Below are positions 35,626-44,902 of a DNA stretch of 64,000 bases, in pieces. The stretch comes from Schaedlerella arabinosiphila. Lineage in GTDB: Bacteria; Bacillota; Clostridia; Lachnospirales; Lachnospiraceae. The stretch spans positions 4,208,501 through 4,272,500 of the forward strand of contig NZ_RHJS01000002.1 in NCBI RefSeq assembly GCF_003885045.1, read 5' to 3'. The notes under the pieces were generated by a model. The model was not told the origin of the DNA. It saw only the letters and a list, made by a program, of their open reading frames with translations, and did no database searches. Both the position numbers and the translations under genes were made by a program. Numbering within the stretch: the stretch's first letter is position 1; each line of letters starts with the position of its first letter.

Positions 35626-36870
35626 TCAGTCCTCCAAAAGTAACTCTGCCAATTTTATTTTTATTTCATTTACTATTGTATTATTGGGATGCACAATTAA
35701 ATCCAGTTCTTCTATACTCCGTTGTATTCCTTTAATATCTTTATTCATAATGTGTTCCATAGCTTTTTTTAATACAATATTATACTTCTTATTTTCAAGA
35801 TTTTTAACTTCCATAACATCTTCTAATATTTCGTCTGTACTCCATCCAGAATAACATTTATTACTGGGAGCTATATCGATAACATTTTCTCCACTAGGTA
35901 TTTTTATTATCTCTCCTGCATATGCACTTGCAATTAAATGAGGTGAATGTGTCGTAATTATGAATTGCAACTTAGGAAATATTTTATCTAGCATACCTCT
36001 GATAATCAGTTGCCATTCTGGATGCAAATGAACATCTAATTCATCTATAAAAACGGTTCCCGCAGCTCTTTGAATTGACAAATTTTCCTCATCATTTACT
36101 GATTCAATCCACTCTACAATGGCAAAAATAAGTGACAAAACTGCTTGAAAACCTGCGGACAATTCTTCTAAATAGCATTCTTTTCCTTTAAGCATAAATA
36201 TAGGTTCTAAATCTTTTTTGATTTCTTTAAACGAAAAATCCTTTCCAAAAGGAGAAACTGCACTTAAATTATCAATAATCCAATCCCAATTTTCTCTATA
36301 TTTATAAGCCCACTCTTTTTCAATTTCAAAATATCTATTAATCATCCATTGTTTTACATTAGGTAAGTAACCTCCTTCAACACTACTAATAGACTGCTCC
36401 CTATAATAATTTCTCTTCTGAATTGGTAATGCTTCTTTTTTCATCCCTTCAATTTCTTGGTATTCAATCCTTCGATATGCTCCTAAAATCAATGGAGCAA
36501 AATTAATACCTTTTTCCTCTAAATCGCTTACAGCGTAAGTTGCGGAAATATTATCATCCATTTGGGGAGCTACCCACATATTATGACTAGCTTTTCTATA
36601 ATCTGAACCTTCTCGAACCCATCCTTCTCCTAATCCGACCCTGATACTCTTGCCATCATCATTATAATCAGCCCAAACAGTTGCATTATCCCCATATCGA
36701 AATACATTTGCCCTTCCGGGATTTAAAATGATTGCCATATATTTAATCAATGTTGTTTTTCCACAGCCATTGGCACCAACTAAAAAATTAAATTTTTCAT
36801 TAAATTTAACCTTGGCTTCTTTATATTTTCCTATATTCCTTGCATATAGACATTCAATATACTTTCCCAT
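35626..36870 (-). CDS. ptuA: Septu ATPase PtuA
   Basis: The 414-residue ATPase has Walker A GANGCGKT (32-39), the ABC-like signature LSAGFQAVLSL, Walker B TVFIDELDVHLHPEW and the H-loop TTHSPHL, as in OLD/PtuA-type ATPases. The HNH gene directly downstream identifies it as PtuA of Septu. PtuA forms oligomers that hold PtuB and respond to phage infection through nucleotide levels; that comes from studies of other Septu systems. No retron or reverse transcriptase is nearby, so it is the two-gene type. Confidence 0.88.
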   Translation of the reverse strand: MGKYIECLYARNIGKYKEAKVKFNEKFNFLVGANGCGKTTLIKYMAIILNPGRANVFRYGDNATVWADYNDDGKSIRVGLGEGWVREGSDYRKASHNMWVAPQMDDNISATYAVSDLEEKGINFAPLILGAYRRIEYQEIEGMKKEALPIQKRNYYREQSISSVEGGYLPNVKQWMINRYFEIEKEWAYKYRENWDWIIDNLSAVSPFGKDFSFKEIKKDLEPIFMLKGKECYLEELSAGFQAVLSLIFAIVEWIESVNDEENLSIQRAAGTVFIDELDVHLHPEWQLIIRGMLDKIFPKLQFIITTHSPHLIASAYAGEIIKIPSGENVIDIAPSNKCYSGWSTDEILEDVMEVKNLENKKYNIVLKKAMEHIMNKDIKGIQRSIEELDLIVHPNNTIVNEIKIKLAELLLED

Positions 36871-36984
36871 CTTTCCTCCTATGACTGTTACTCCACTTGA
36901 ATCAAACGTTTTCGCATTCTATAATATTTTGTTATTTGTTCTGAATGTATACAAACATTAAAAATTTATTTCTTTATATCTGTC

Positions 36985-37013
36985 ATTATACCCCAAAACC
37001 ACCAAAGCCACAA
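36985..37013 (-). promoter_or_regulatory. Promoter of the Septu operon
   Basis: On the minus strand TTGTGG (37008-37013) and a perfect TATAAT (36985-36990) are 17 bases apart. The site is 115 bases ahead of ptuA and lies exactly where the sequence changes from GC-rich prophage to AT-rich Septu DNA. Confidence 0.7.
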
Positions 37014-37052
37014 GCACCCCGCTCATGGCTCCGTCAATCTTCCTACAAATTT

Positions 37053-38618
37053 TTACGAATCTCCCCCGCCGAACATATCCCCGCCCTTCCAAACAACCTC
37101 AATCCGCCCTTCTCCAAACACCCTGATTCTCTCAATCCCCTTCCGCAGCACCCCCTTATCAAACTCCCGCAGAGCCGCAATCCCCTCCAGCGCAGCCTCC
37201 CCCTCCTGGGAGCCACACCCTTTCAGCCTCTCAATCCCATCCTCTGCCTCCCCCATCTCCTTCCCAATCTCCTCAACCCTCACACCCATACTCCCCGTCC
37301 TCCCCACAAACTGCTCCCGCGACATCCCCCCAGACCGGTACTTATCATACAAAAACATCTTCTCCGCCGAAATCCGCTCCTTCTCCCTCCGCAGAGACTC
37401 CAGCTTCCTCCCCAATGCCTCCCACTCCGCTTCCACATCTTTCCGCCTGGAATTGCCCAGCATCACCTCCGCCGTCTTCCGCACATACTCCATAACACTC
37501 CCTTCCAGCTTCTCCATATCCTCCACCGCCCTCCTGCACTCCGTATCAGTCCCGCAGGTCCGGTAACGGCAGCAATACTTATGATTCTTCTTCACCATAG
37601 ACCGCCCGCAGTACCCGCACACAAACAGCACCTCCCGCTTAAAGCCGCTCATATCCACGCCGCTCCTGTCCCTCTTCTTCGGCTTCGCCCTCTCATTCGC
37701 CAAAGCAAACAATTCCTCCGACACCAGCGGCTCATGCTGCCCGTCCACAACCACCCACTCCGAACGGTCATGCCACAGCATCCGCTTCCCTGTAGTGATA
37801 GACTTCTCCGAACGGTTCCACACCACCTTCCCGATATAAGTCTCATCCGACAAAATAGAGCGCACCGACTGGGGGCCCCACAGCTTCTTCACCCCGCCGC
37901 CCGGATGCTGATACCGGCTGTCCTTCCCCTGCTTATACTCCACGCAGGTAAGCACACCATTATCATTCAGATACCGCGCAATCCCCGAAACCGTAACCCC
38001 GTCCGCCGCCATGGTAAAAATCTTCCTCACCACCTCCGCCGCCTCTGGGTCAACCACCAGCCGGTGCTTATCCTCCGGGGACTTCTCATACCCATACCTG
38101 GCAAACCCGCCCAGGTACTCCCCTTTCCGCGCCCGCGCCATCTGCGCAGACCGTATCTTCTTAGACAGATCCCTGCTGTACAGCATATTAATCAGGTTCT
38201 TAAACGCCACATTCAAGCCGCCATCAGTCCCCAGCACACCCTCACTGTCATAATGGTCATTCACCGAAATACACCGCACCTCCATCAGCGGGAAAATCTG
38301 TTCCAGATAACTCCCCACCTCAATATAATCCCTCCCCAGACGGGAAAAATCCTTCACAATGACACAGCCAATCTCCCCACGCTTCACCGCCTCCATCATG
38401 CCCTCAAAACCGGGGCGCCGGAAATCTGTCCCACTGAACCCGTCATCACAAAATTCCAGCACCCGGCACCTTCCAAGCCCCGCATCCCCCTCAATAAACC
38501 CGTCCAGAAGCCGCCTCTGGGACACAACACTGTTACTCTCCTGCTTCACGCCCCTCCCGGTATCCACATCCTCATCCGACAGCCGGATATACTTAGCCAC
38601 CACATCAACCTTCATCAT
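37053..38618 (-). CDS. Large serine recombinase 3 of prophage
   Basis: A 521-residue serine recombinase: S14 in KYIRLSDED, KDFSRLGRDYIEVG, the recombinase domain with GFARYGYEKSPEDKHRLVVD, a zinc ribbon from VCGYCGRSM to YRTCG, and a coiled-coil tail. It overlaps the gene before it by 14 bases. The second codon is also ATG. It is the last of three tandem copies and lies next to the expected prophage end. The three proteins share only family-level similarity, so this is not a recent duplication. Confidence 0.92.
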   Translation of the reverse strand: MMKVDVVAKYIRLSDEDVDTGRGVKQESNSVVSQRRLLDGFIEGDAGLGRCRVLEFCDDGFSGTDFRRPGFEGMMEAVKRGEIGCVIVKDFSRLGRDYIEVGSYLEQIFPLMEVRCISVNDHYDSEGVLGTDGGLNVAFKNLINMLYSRDLSKKIRSAQMARARKGEYLGGFARYGYEKSPEDKHRLVVDPEAAEVVRKIFTMAADGVTVSGIARYLNDNGVLTCVEYKQGKDSRYQHPGGGVKKLWGPQSVRSILSDETYIGKVVWNRSEKSITTGKRMLWHDRSEWVVVDGQHEPLVSEELFALANERAKPKKRDRSGVDMSGFKREVLFVCGYCGRSMVKKNHKYCCRYRTCGTDTECRRAVEDMEKLEGSVMEYVRKTAEVMLGNSRRKDVEAEWEALGRKLESLRREKERISAEKMFLYDKYRSGGMSREQFVGRTGSMGVRVEEIGKEMGEAEDGIERLKGCGSQEGEAALEGIAALREFDKGVLRKGIERIRVFGEGRIEVVWKGGDMFGGGDS

Positions 38619-40290
38619 TCTCCGCCTCCCTTTCCCTCACAGCCCCCAAAAGCTCCGCAAGCATGTCATCATAGGCCAGGACCACCTCACAGTTCCCATC
38701 CCTGTCCACAGAAACCCTCGTCACAAAAGCGTCCACCATCCCCTGGGTCAGCTCCCGCTCCCCCAGGAACCCGCGCACCGTCTTCTCCCAGCCTTCCTCT
38801 ATATGAAAATCCCTCTCATACCTCTCCCGCTCCTCCAACAGCCGCTCCAGCTCCGCAGAAAGCGCCTCCGCCTCCTTCGTATACCGCTCCGACAGCGCCG
38901 CATATTCCTTCCCGTCAATCAGCCGCTCTGCAAAATCCGCATACAGCCCCGCCTTCTTCCCCGCAGCCTGCCGCATCCTCTCCCGGATACGTTCCGCCTG
39001 CCTGGACATCAGCCTGTACCGCTCCATCCCCTGCCTCCCGGCATTCAGCTTCCGGACCAGCCGCTCCGCATCCAGACAGGCATCCATATGGCTCCTGATA
39101 ACCCCGAACACCGCAGCCTCCAGATCCTCCAGCATGACCTTATGCCGGTACGGACACACCTTCCGGCTCCTGTTATGGGAGCTGCAGCCATAAAAAAACT
39201 TATCCCCCTCCTGCGATACCGCCCGGAACAGATACATCGTCTTTCCACAGTCACTGCACACCACCTTCTTCTTAAACTTATTCCTCCCCGCCGCACAGCG
39301 CCTGCCCTCCGCACGTTTCCCGTTATAAACCCGCGCCTGCTCCGCCTTCATCTCCTGCACCCTGTCAAAATCAACCCTGGAGACCAGCGCCTCATGGGTA
39401 TCCCTTACCACATACCCGCCAGCGTCCTCTCCCCCGCCGGAACCGCCCCCAAACAACTTCCCGCCAGTCTTCCCATGGACAGAATCCCCCGTATAATACT
39501 CATTCGACAGCAGCCGCTTCACCACGATCCCCGTCCATTCCACACACCCCTTATGCCCCGTCACCGGAAGCCCCCTTGACTTCCGGTAGACCTCCGGACA
39601 TGGAATGCCCTCCCCGTTCAGGATTCCCGCGATCCTCCCATAGCCGTTCCCCTCCAGGAACAGCCGGAAAATACGCTTCACAACCCCAGCCGTCTCCCCG
39701 TCCACCACCAGGCTCTGCTTATCCTCCGGCGATTTCAAATACCCATAAGGAGCCAGCTTGATCACAAACTTCCCCTCCGCCCGCGCCGTATTCAAGGCAG
39801 AAGTCACCTTCCGGGAAATATCCTTCGCATAATACTCATTCACGATATTCTTCAAAGGCATGGACAAATCCGTCCCGCACCGGAAAGAATCAAACCCGTC
39901 ATTCACCGAAATAAACCGCACATCCAGAAACGGGAACACCCGCTCAATATAATTGCCGGCCTCCACATAATTCCTCCCAAGCCTGGACAGATCCTTCACA
40001 ATGACACAATTAATCTTCCCGTCCCGGATATCCCCCATCATCCGCTCGAAGCCCGGACGCTCAAACGTGGTCCCCGTAAAAGAAGCGTCCGAATACGTCT
40101 CCTGTACTACAATATCCTCCGCACCCTCCACAAAGCCCCTCATAAGCTCCATCTGCGTCTCAATAGTCCCCCGCTCCCGGTTCACCCCGGACTCATAAGA
40201 AAGCCTCGCATACAGCCCTGCCCGGAACAGCACAGCCTTCTCCACTTTCCCAACAGCCCCGTTCAGCTTCTTCCTGCTCTTCCTTGCCAT
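38605..40290 (-). CDS. Large serine recombinase 2 of prophage
   Basis: Starting at MARKSRKK (40290, with GGGAGG ribosome site one base after the stop of the previous gene), the protein has 561 residues; a longer frame upstream would overlap the previous gene by 125 bases and is unlikely. S31 in LYARLSYES is the catalytic serine; KDLSRLGRNYVEAG, APYGYLKSPEDKQ and a zinc ribbon CSDCGKTMY follow. It belongs to the same family as its neighbours. Three recombinases may act together to integrate and excise the phage. Confidence 0.92.
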   Translation of the reverse strand: MARKSRKKLNGAVGKVEKAVLFRAGLYARLSYESGVNRERGTIETQMELMRGFVEGAEDIVVQETYSDASFTGTTFERPGFERMMGDIRDGKINCVIVKDLSRLGRNYVEAGNYIERVFPFLDVRFISVNDGFDSFRCGTDLSMPLKNIVNEYYAKDISRKVTSALNTARAEGKFVIKLAPYGYLKSPEDKQSLVVDGETAGVVKRIFRLFLEGNGYGRIAGILNGEGIPCPEVYRKSRGLPVTGHKGCVEWTGIVVKRLLSNEYYTGDSVHGKTGGKLFGGGSGGGEDAGGYVVRDTHEALVSRVDFDRVQEMKAEQARVYNGKRAEGRRCAAGRNKFKKKVVCSDCGKTMYLFRAVSQEGDKFFYGCSSHNRSRKVCPYRHKVMLEDLEAAVFGVIRSHMDACLDAERLVRKLNAGRQGMERYRLMSRQAERIRERMRQAAGKKAGLYADFAERLIDGKEYAALSERYTKEAEALSAELERLLEERERYERDFHIEEGWEKTVRGFLGERELTQGMVDAFVTRVSVDRDGNCEVVLAYDDMLAELLGAVREREAENDEG

Positions 40291-40291
40291 A

Positions 40292-41971
40292 TCAGACCGC
40301 CTCCCTTCCGGCAGACACCCCTTCCAGCCCCGGACACTCCCTGCCCTCCACATATTCCAAAGCCTGCCGGTACTGGTCCGCAAAATCAAACACAACCTCA
40401 ATATTCTCCCTGTCATACACCCGCACTTCCGAAATCAGCGCCACCACCACATCCCTGGTCAGCTCCCCGATATCCCGATACTCCTTAAAATAAGAAATCC
40501 ACCGGTACTTGTCCTCATCCCCTTCCAGGACAGCCCGGATCTCCCTCTCCGCCTTCCCTGCCGCCTCCTGCGCCTCCTTCCCCCTGGCCTCATACGCGGC
40601 ATGGAGCTCCACATAATCCTCCTTCGTGATCACCCCGTCCTTCATGTCCTCATAAAGCATCATACGCAGCTCCCGGCACCTCTCCACCTCGCCTAACAGC
40701 TTCTCCCGCCGTTCCTCCAGCTTCCGGACATCCAAATCCCTAAACGGCACCGTCCCCGCATATTCCAAGACCCTCTCCAGATCCAGGATACACCCTATAT
40801 GCCTCTTCAACAGCACAAACACCGCATCCTCCAGCGCCTGCACCGGAATCCGGTGGGAACCGCAGCTCCCGCCCGCCTTATGCCCGGAACAGATATAATA
40901 ACAATACCTCTTCCCATTCACCGAAGACACCTTCCGCACCATCGGGGCCCCGCAGTCCCCGCACACAGCAATCCCGGACAGCAGATACACGCCCTCCCTG
41001 TCCGGCGCCGTCCTCGTATCCATCCCCAGCAGCTTCTGAACAACCGCAAAATCCCTCTCGCTGACCACCGGCTCATGGTTCTTCTCAACCCTCACCCAGT
41101 CCTCTTTGCCCTTCCGTATGGATTTCTTCACCTTATGGTTCGGCGTAGACTGCCTCCCCTGCACCAGATTTCCAATATAGACCTCATTTTCCAGAATACG
41201 CCTCACCGCCACCGGGCTCCACCCGGACGCCGCCTTCACCCGGAACGCCGTCCGGAAATTGATGCCCCGACTGTTCTTATACTCCATCGGAGAAAGGATA
41301 CCGTCACTGTTCAGCTTCACGGCAATGGCATCCTGGCTCATGCCGTGCAGCTTCATACGGAAAATATCCCGCACCACCCCGGCCGCATAAGCATCAACCA
41401 CAAGCCTGTGGCGGTCCTCACCGTCCTTCTGATACCCATAAGGCGCAAAAGCGCCGATAAACTCCCCTTTCCTCCGCTTCACTTCCAAATGGCTCCGGAT
41501 CTTCACCGAAATATCCCGGCAGTAAGCGTCATTGATCAGGTTCTTAAAAGGAACCAGAATCTCGTCCCCCTGCCCGTCCCCTCTCAAACTGTCATAATGG
41601 TCATTCACCGCAATAAAGCGCACCCCAAGAGCCGGGAACAGCCGCTCAATATAGCGTCCCGTATCAATGTACTCACGCCCGAACCTGGACAGATCCTTGA
41701 CAACCACACAGTCCACCACGCCCCGCCGTATATCCTCCAGCATCTGCTGGAACCCAGGCCGCTCAAAACTGGAACCGCTGTACCCGTCGTCCACCCGTTC
41801 CGAAACCACCACAATATCCTCTTTGTCCTTCAGGAAATCTCTGATTAACTCTTTCTGATTAGAAATGCTGTTGCTCTCCGCCTTAGACACGCCCGCAACA
41901 TCGCCATCCTCCTTCGACAGCCGGACATAGATGGCGGCATGATAGATCCTCTTGAATTGTCTGTTCTTCAT
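40292..41971 (-). CDS. Large serine recombinase 1 of prophage
   Basis: A 559-residue recombinase with S19 in IYVRLSKEDGD, KDLSRFGREYIDTG, GAFAPYGYQKDGED and the zinc ribbon CGDCGAPMV. It is the first gene of the three-gene integrase operon and begins just after a terminator that separates it from the late operon. All catalytic features are intact, so integration functions may be active. Confidence 0.92.
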   Translation of the reverse strand: MKNRQFKRIYHAAIYVRLSKEDGDVAGVSKAESNSISNQKELIRDFLKDKEDIVVVSERVDDGYSGSSFERPGFQQMLEDIRRGVVDCVVVKDLSRFGREYIDTGRYIERLFPALGVRFIAVNDHYDSLRGDGQGDEILVPFKNLINDAYCRDISVKIRSHLEVKRRKGEFIGAFAPYGYQKDGEDRHRLVVDAYAAGVVRDIFRMKLHGMSQDAIAVKLNSDGILSPMEYKNSRGINFRTAFRVKAASGWSPVAVRRILENEVYIGNLVQGRQSTPNHKVKKSIRKGKEDWVRVEKNHEPVVSERDFAVVQKLLGMDTRTAPDREGVYLLSGIAVCGDCGAPMVRKVSSVNGKRYCYYICSGHKAGGSCGSHRIPVQALEDAVFVLLKRHIGCILDLERVLEYAGTVPFRDLDVRKLEERREKLLGEVERCRELRMMLYEDMKDGVITKEDYVELHAAYEARGKEAQEAAGKAEREIRAVLEGDEDKYRWISYFKEYRDIGELTRDVVVALISEVRVYDRENIEVVFDFADQYRQALEYVEGRECPGLEGVSAGREAV

Positions 41972-42014
41972 GTGCTTCCGCTCCTTTCTAATTTGCCAGA
42001 ATCACCTGCAAAAT

Positions 42015-42066
42015 CAAAAAGGCGGATGCACTAACTTGTCCCTAAGACAATCATAGCGCCTCCGCC
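42015..42066 (-). terminator. Terminator of the prophage late operon
   Basis: On the minus strand GGCGGAGGCGC pairs with GTGCATCCGCC and is followed by TTTTTGATTTT. It lies 21 bases after the stop of the last late gene and 44 bases ahead of the recombinase operon. Confidence 0.8.
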
Positions 42067-42086
42067 CCAAAAAGTCCAATGTTATT

Positions 42087-42365
42087 TTAAACATTCCGCA
42101 GCATATTTTCAAAAGCCTCTTCAAAAGAGCCCCCATCCTCCGCAAACCGTACCCTCACCTTCATATCCCCCACACGCACCGCATAAGGATTCCCCACCGC
42201 CTCCAGATAAGCCCTCTTCCGTTCCTCCAGCGGCAGTCTCCGGTCAATCTCCACCTCCCGGATATCCACAAGCCCCTCCTTCTCCACAGTCCTCACATCC
42301 ACGTCTTTCAGCGCGTCCAATTCCATCACCGTCATAACCAATTCCCTTACCTTTCCAAAATTCAT
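42087..42365 (-). CDS. Small prophage protein, DUF6870-like
   Basis: Starting at MNFGKVRELV (42365) the gene encodes 92 residues. The pattern VDVRTVEKEGLVDIREVEID then LPLEERKRAYLEAVGNPY and MKVRVRFAEDG matches, from memory, the short DUF6870 family that is common in Lachnospiraceae prophages. Its function is unknown. The longer frame (126 residues) adds a hydrophobic lead without family support. The start codon lies in a perfect inverted repeat (CATACCA/TGGTATG, 42363-42382), and a second hairpin (GCCGAGG/CCTCGGC, 42387-42404) lies just upstream; these may control translation. Confidence 0.65.
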   Translation of the reverse strand: MNFGKVRELVMTVMELDALKDVDVRTVEKEGLVDIREVEIDRRLPLEERKRAYLEAVGNPYAVRVGDMKVRVRFAEDGGSFEEAFENMLRNV

Positions 42366-42491
42366 ACCAACGGCATGGTATGTACCGCCGAGGAATCCCT
42401 CGGCCGGCGCGCCCACAGACCTCAACAGCCCTCCGGCAGCATATAGCAAGACAAAAAAATAAGGCATCCCTGCCCCTCAACAAAAACGCCC

Positions 42492-44096
42492 TTACAGCCT
42501 CGTCACAAAATCCAGCGAAATCCATCCGTTCCGCTCCCGCTTATACGACTTCAAAAGCCCCCACTTCCCGGCTCCCTTCCCGTCAGCTTCCTCCACAACC
42601 GTAAACACACCCACCCCCGTAAACAGCCCCGTCCGGGCAAAATCCGTCCCCGGCCCCTTACGGATATTCAGATCCGGGATATCCACCCGAACCAGATAAG
42701 AAGACTTCCCCGGCAGCCTCTCCATGAACATCACATACTCCGCATCCGCCGTAATAAAAAGCCCCGATTTCAGCCTGTACCACCGCTTATCCGCGCTGAT
42801 GCCCGTCACCGTATAAATCCCCTCATACACCACCTGGTCCACATTGTCCCCCATGCAGGGAGCAGTCCGCACATTCACCCCGTCCCTGCCCTTATAGAAC
42901 ACCTTCACAAACCCGGCCATAGGCTCCACCGGATTCCCCGGCACACCGCAACCGCTTCCGCCGCTCCCGGCCTCCCCGGTAATCTCCCTCAAAATCCCCA
43001 GGACCTTCTCCCCATACCCGGCCCCCGCAGCCCAGCCTTTCCCCTGGGGATTCTCTGAAATACCCAGCCACTCCACATAAGGCGCACAGCCCCGTGTGAC
43101 ATACTTAAAGCGCGGGTCTATATTTTCATTCACCAAAGCCTCCGTACAAGCATAGGCTTTCAGGTGCTGTACCTGGCACCGTATCCCAAGCTGTGCCGTA
43201 TCAAAGGACAACCCTTTCATGCCGTTCTGCGTCACGCACATCCCGGCAAAATTATTCTGCTCCAAAGAGACCGCCGAACCCGAAAACGTAAAGTTCCCCG
43301 TCTCCAGGCACGACTGGGCAAAAGCCACATCCCCTCTCACGCCCTCGGCCTCCCCTTCCGACAGATACAGTAGCACCATATCCAGAACCGACTGCGCCAC
43401 CCCCGGATTCTTCCCCTTCACATACTCCCGCATCTGCTCCGCCGTTGCCGCAGCCTTCCCCATAATCCCCGTAAGCCCGGAAACACCTGCGCCAGAACCG
43501 CCATTCCCGGCACCGCCACTCCCGTTCCCAGTCTCCACACCGTCCATAGCCGCCTTAATATCCTTCCGAAACTTCCCCATAGACAGCCCAAACCTCTTCC
43601 AGATATGCTCCACGTCCCCGTGATTGCTGGCAATCCCCCTCCTATGCCCCTCCGAATGGGAAACCACAACACCGTCCGCCAGAGGGTCCAGCCCAAACAT
43701 CCGGCACAGATAAGCAAACAGCTCCACCGCATACCCATAAGCGGCAAGCACATGATCCCTCGTACCTCTCCCGTCCCCGGTCTCCGTCCAGTCCGAACCG
43801 CCCGTATACCGGATCGTGGCAGGCTCCGTCATCTCCACCCCAATATGCGTCCCGTTCCCGTCACCGCCGCAGTGCCATCCCCTATAATCCCAGGGCAGAA
43901 GTTGGTACACATCCCCTCCCGGCTCCACAATGGCATGGACACAGGCCCCCGCATCCGCCTTATCCCAGTTCTTCATAAACACAGAAGCCTTCGGCTGTGG
44001 ACACCCCACCGAATGGATCATCAGCCCCTTCACCGCAATCTTCCTCCCCGCCCGGTAACACCCGGACTCCGTTAAAAACTTCTGAATCAGCTTCAT
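42492..44096 (-). CDS. Endolysin: amidase, glucosaminidase and SH3 domains
   Basis: This 534-residue lysin has four parts. Residues 15-165 form an N-acetylmuramoyl-L-alanine amidase (zinc histidine H28 in LMIHSVGC, then THIGVEM and VSHSEGH). After a glycine-rich linker, residues 215-375 form a glucosaminidase-type domain (FAQSCLETGNF, EQNNFAGM, YVEWLGIS). The C-terminus has two SH3-like wall-binding repeats (GVNVRTAP and DLNIRKGPG). It cuts peptidoglycan at two different bonds to release phage. No signal peptide is seen, so export through the holin is expected; the holin gene lies upstream. Confidence 0.9.
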   Translation of the reverse strand: MKLIQKFLTESGCYRAGRKIAVKGLMIHSVGCPQPKASVFMKNWDKADAGACVHAIVEPGGDVYQLLPWDYRGWHCGGDGNGTHIGVEMTEPATIRYTGGSDWTETGDGRGTRDHVLAAYGYAVELFAYLCRMFGLDPLADGVVVSHSEGHRRGIASNHGDVEHIWKRFGLSMGKFRKDIKAAMDGVETGNGSGGAGNGGSGAGVSGLTGIMGKAAATAEQMREYVKGKNPGVAQSVLDMVLLYLSEGEAEGVRGDVAFAQSCLETGNFTFSGSAVSLEQNNFAGMCVTQNGMKGLSFDTAQLGIRCQVQHLKAYACTEALVNENIDPRFKYVTRGCAPYVEWLGISENPQGKGWAAGAGYGEKVLGILREITGEAGSGGSGCGVPGNPVEPMAGFVKVFYKGRDGVNVRTAPCMGDNVDQVVYEGIYTVTGISADKRWYRLKSGLFITADAEYVMFMERLPGKSSYLVRVDIPDLNIRKGPGTDFARTGLFTGVGVFTVVEEADGKGAGKWGLLKSYKRERNGWISLDFVTRL

Positions 44097-44154
44097 ACAA
44101 AATCACTCTCCTTCTCCCGTTCCCCGCCCGGAAACATTCTCCAATTCACTGCAC

Positions 44155-44185
44155 GAAAAAAGGCACCAGCTTTCACACTGATGCC
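44155..44185 (-). terminator. Terminator between holin and endolysin
   Basis: On the minus strand GGCATCAG pairs with CTGGTGCC (one wobble) and runs into TTTTTTCGTG. It sits 65 bases after the holin stop, so the endolysin needs read-through. Confidence 0.75.
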
Positions 44186-44249
44186 CGCTCACAAAACCCT
44201 CAAAAAATCCCCAGCTATACTTAACCGCCCTTATCCTCCGTACCGTCTC

Positions 44250-44657
44250 CTACTCCTTCCCCTTTTCCTCCCGCAACTGCGCCAGAACCCCTTTCAGCTT
44301 CTCCGGCACCGGCAGCCCAATCCTGGCCGCATTCTCCAGAATCGAAATCCCCTCATTGGACAGATAAAAGAAAATCACCGCCGTCCGCACCGCGCTCCCG
44401 TTCTGAATGATATGCGTGTCCAAAATATGCCCCAGAGCCACCAAGCAGAAAATCACAACCTTCTTAAAAATACCCCGGAACCCTACGCCGCTGGACAGCC
44501 TCTTCTCCACTGCAGCAGCCATCAGCCCCGTCACATAATCCACCGCCACAAACACCACCAGGGCATACAGAAAACCGTCAAACCCGCCCATGGCCCAGCC
44601 CAGGTATCCACCCATAGCCGCAAACCCGCACTCTATCACACTCACAAACTCCTTCAT
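44250..44657 (-). CDS. Phage holin, BlyA/Holin_4_1 type
   Basis: From the ATG at 44657 (GAGGG ribosome site) the gene encodes 135 residues. Hydrophobic helices lie at about 10-50 (GFAAMGGYLGWAMGG, LYALVVFVAVDYVTGLMAA) and 70-90 (KKVVIFCLVALGHIL), followed by FFYLSNEGISILENAARIG, the signature of this holin family, and a charged tail (LREEKGKE). It forms the membrane lesions that let endolysin reach the wall. The upstream start at 44732 is not supported by a ribosome site. Confidence 0.9.
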   Translation of the reverse strand: MKEFVSVIECGFAAMGGYLGWAMGGFDGFLYALVVFVAVDYVTGLMAAAVEKRLSSGVGFRGIFKKVVIFCLVALGHILDTHIIQNGSAVRTAVIFFYLSNEGISILENAARIGLPVPEKLKGVLAQLREEKGKE

Positions 44658-44690
44658 ACAAAATCCCTCGCTTTCTCTGATTTTTCTATG

Positions 44691-44719
44691 GAAAAAGCGG
44701 CCCGCTCCCAAAAGCCGCC
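44691..44719 (-). terminator. Hairpin upstream of the holin gene
   Basis: On the minus strand GCGGC and GCCGC flank a 12-base loop and are followed by TTTTTCC. The stem is short, so this is a weak terminator or a leader hairpin. Confidence 0.5.
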
Positions 44720-44724
44720 GCCCT

Positions 44725-44900
44725 GTTCCCAATCCAATATCCGCACACCATTCCCTAACATTTCATCCCATTCCCACACACCTCAACCCATTTCCCTACA
44801 CTCCATACCATTCTTCCATATCCCAAACCATTCCCTGCTCATCCCTGCCGTCTCATGCCGTTCCCGCCTATCTCAATCATTCTCTGCCATTCCATACCCC
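44725..44900 (-). repeat. Degenerate GGGAATGG repeats
   Basis: On the minus strand the motif GGGAATGG or a close variant recurs about eight times at roughly 20-base spacing, often followed by TTTGGG, TATGG or GATG. No ORF of useful length uses it. It separates the tail genes from the lysis genes. Confidence 0.6.
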
Positions 44901-44902
44901 TC

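Noticed and set aside
34878..36870. Retron with Septu-type effectors
   Set aside because: No reverse transcriptase gene or msr/msd-like region is found on either side of ptuAB.
36945..39098. 717-residue ORF on the plus strand
   Set aside because: It lies antisense to two serine recombinases, is proline-, histidine- and leucine-rich without motifs, and arises because the GC-rich sense genes avoid TTA, CTA and TCA codons.
40290..40416. Longer N-terminus of the second recombinase
   Set aside because: The extra 42 residues overlap the preceding recombinase gene in another frame and lack a ribosome site; the start at 40290 has GGGAGG.
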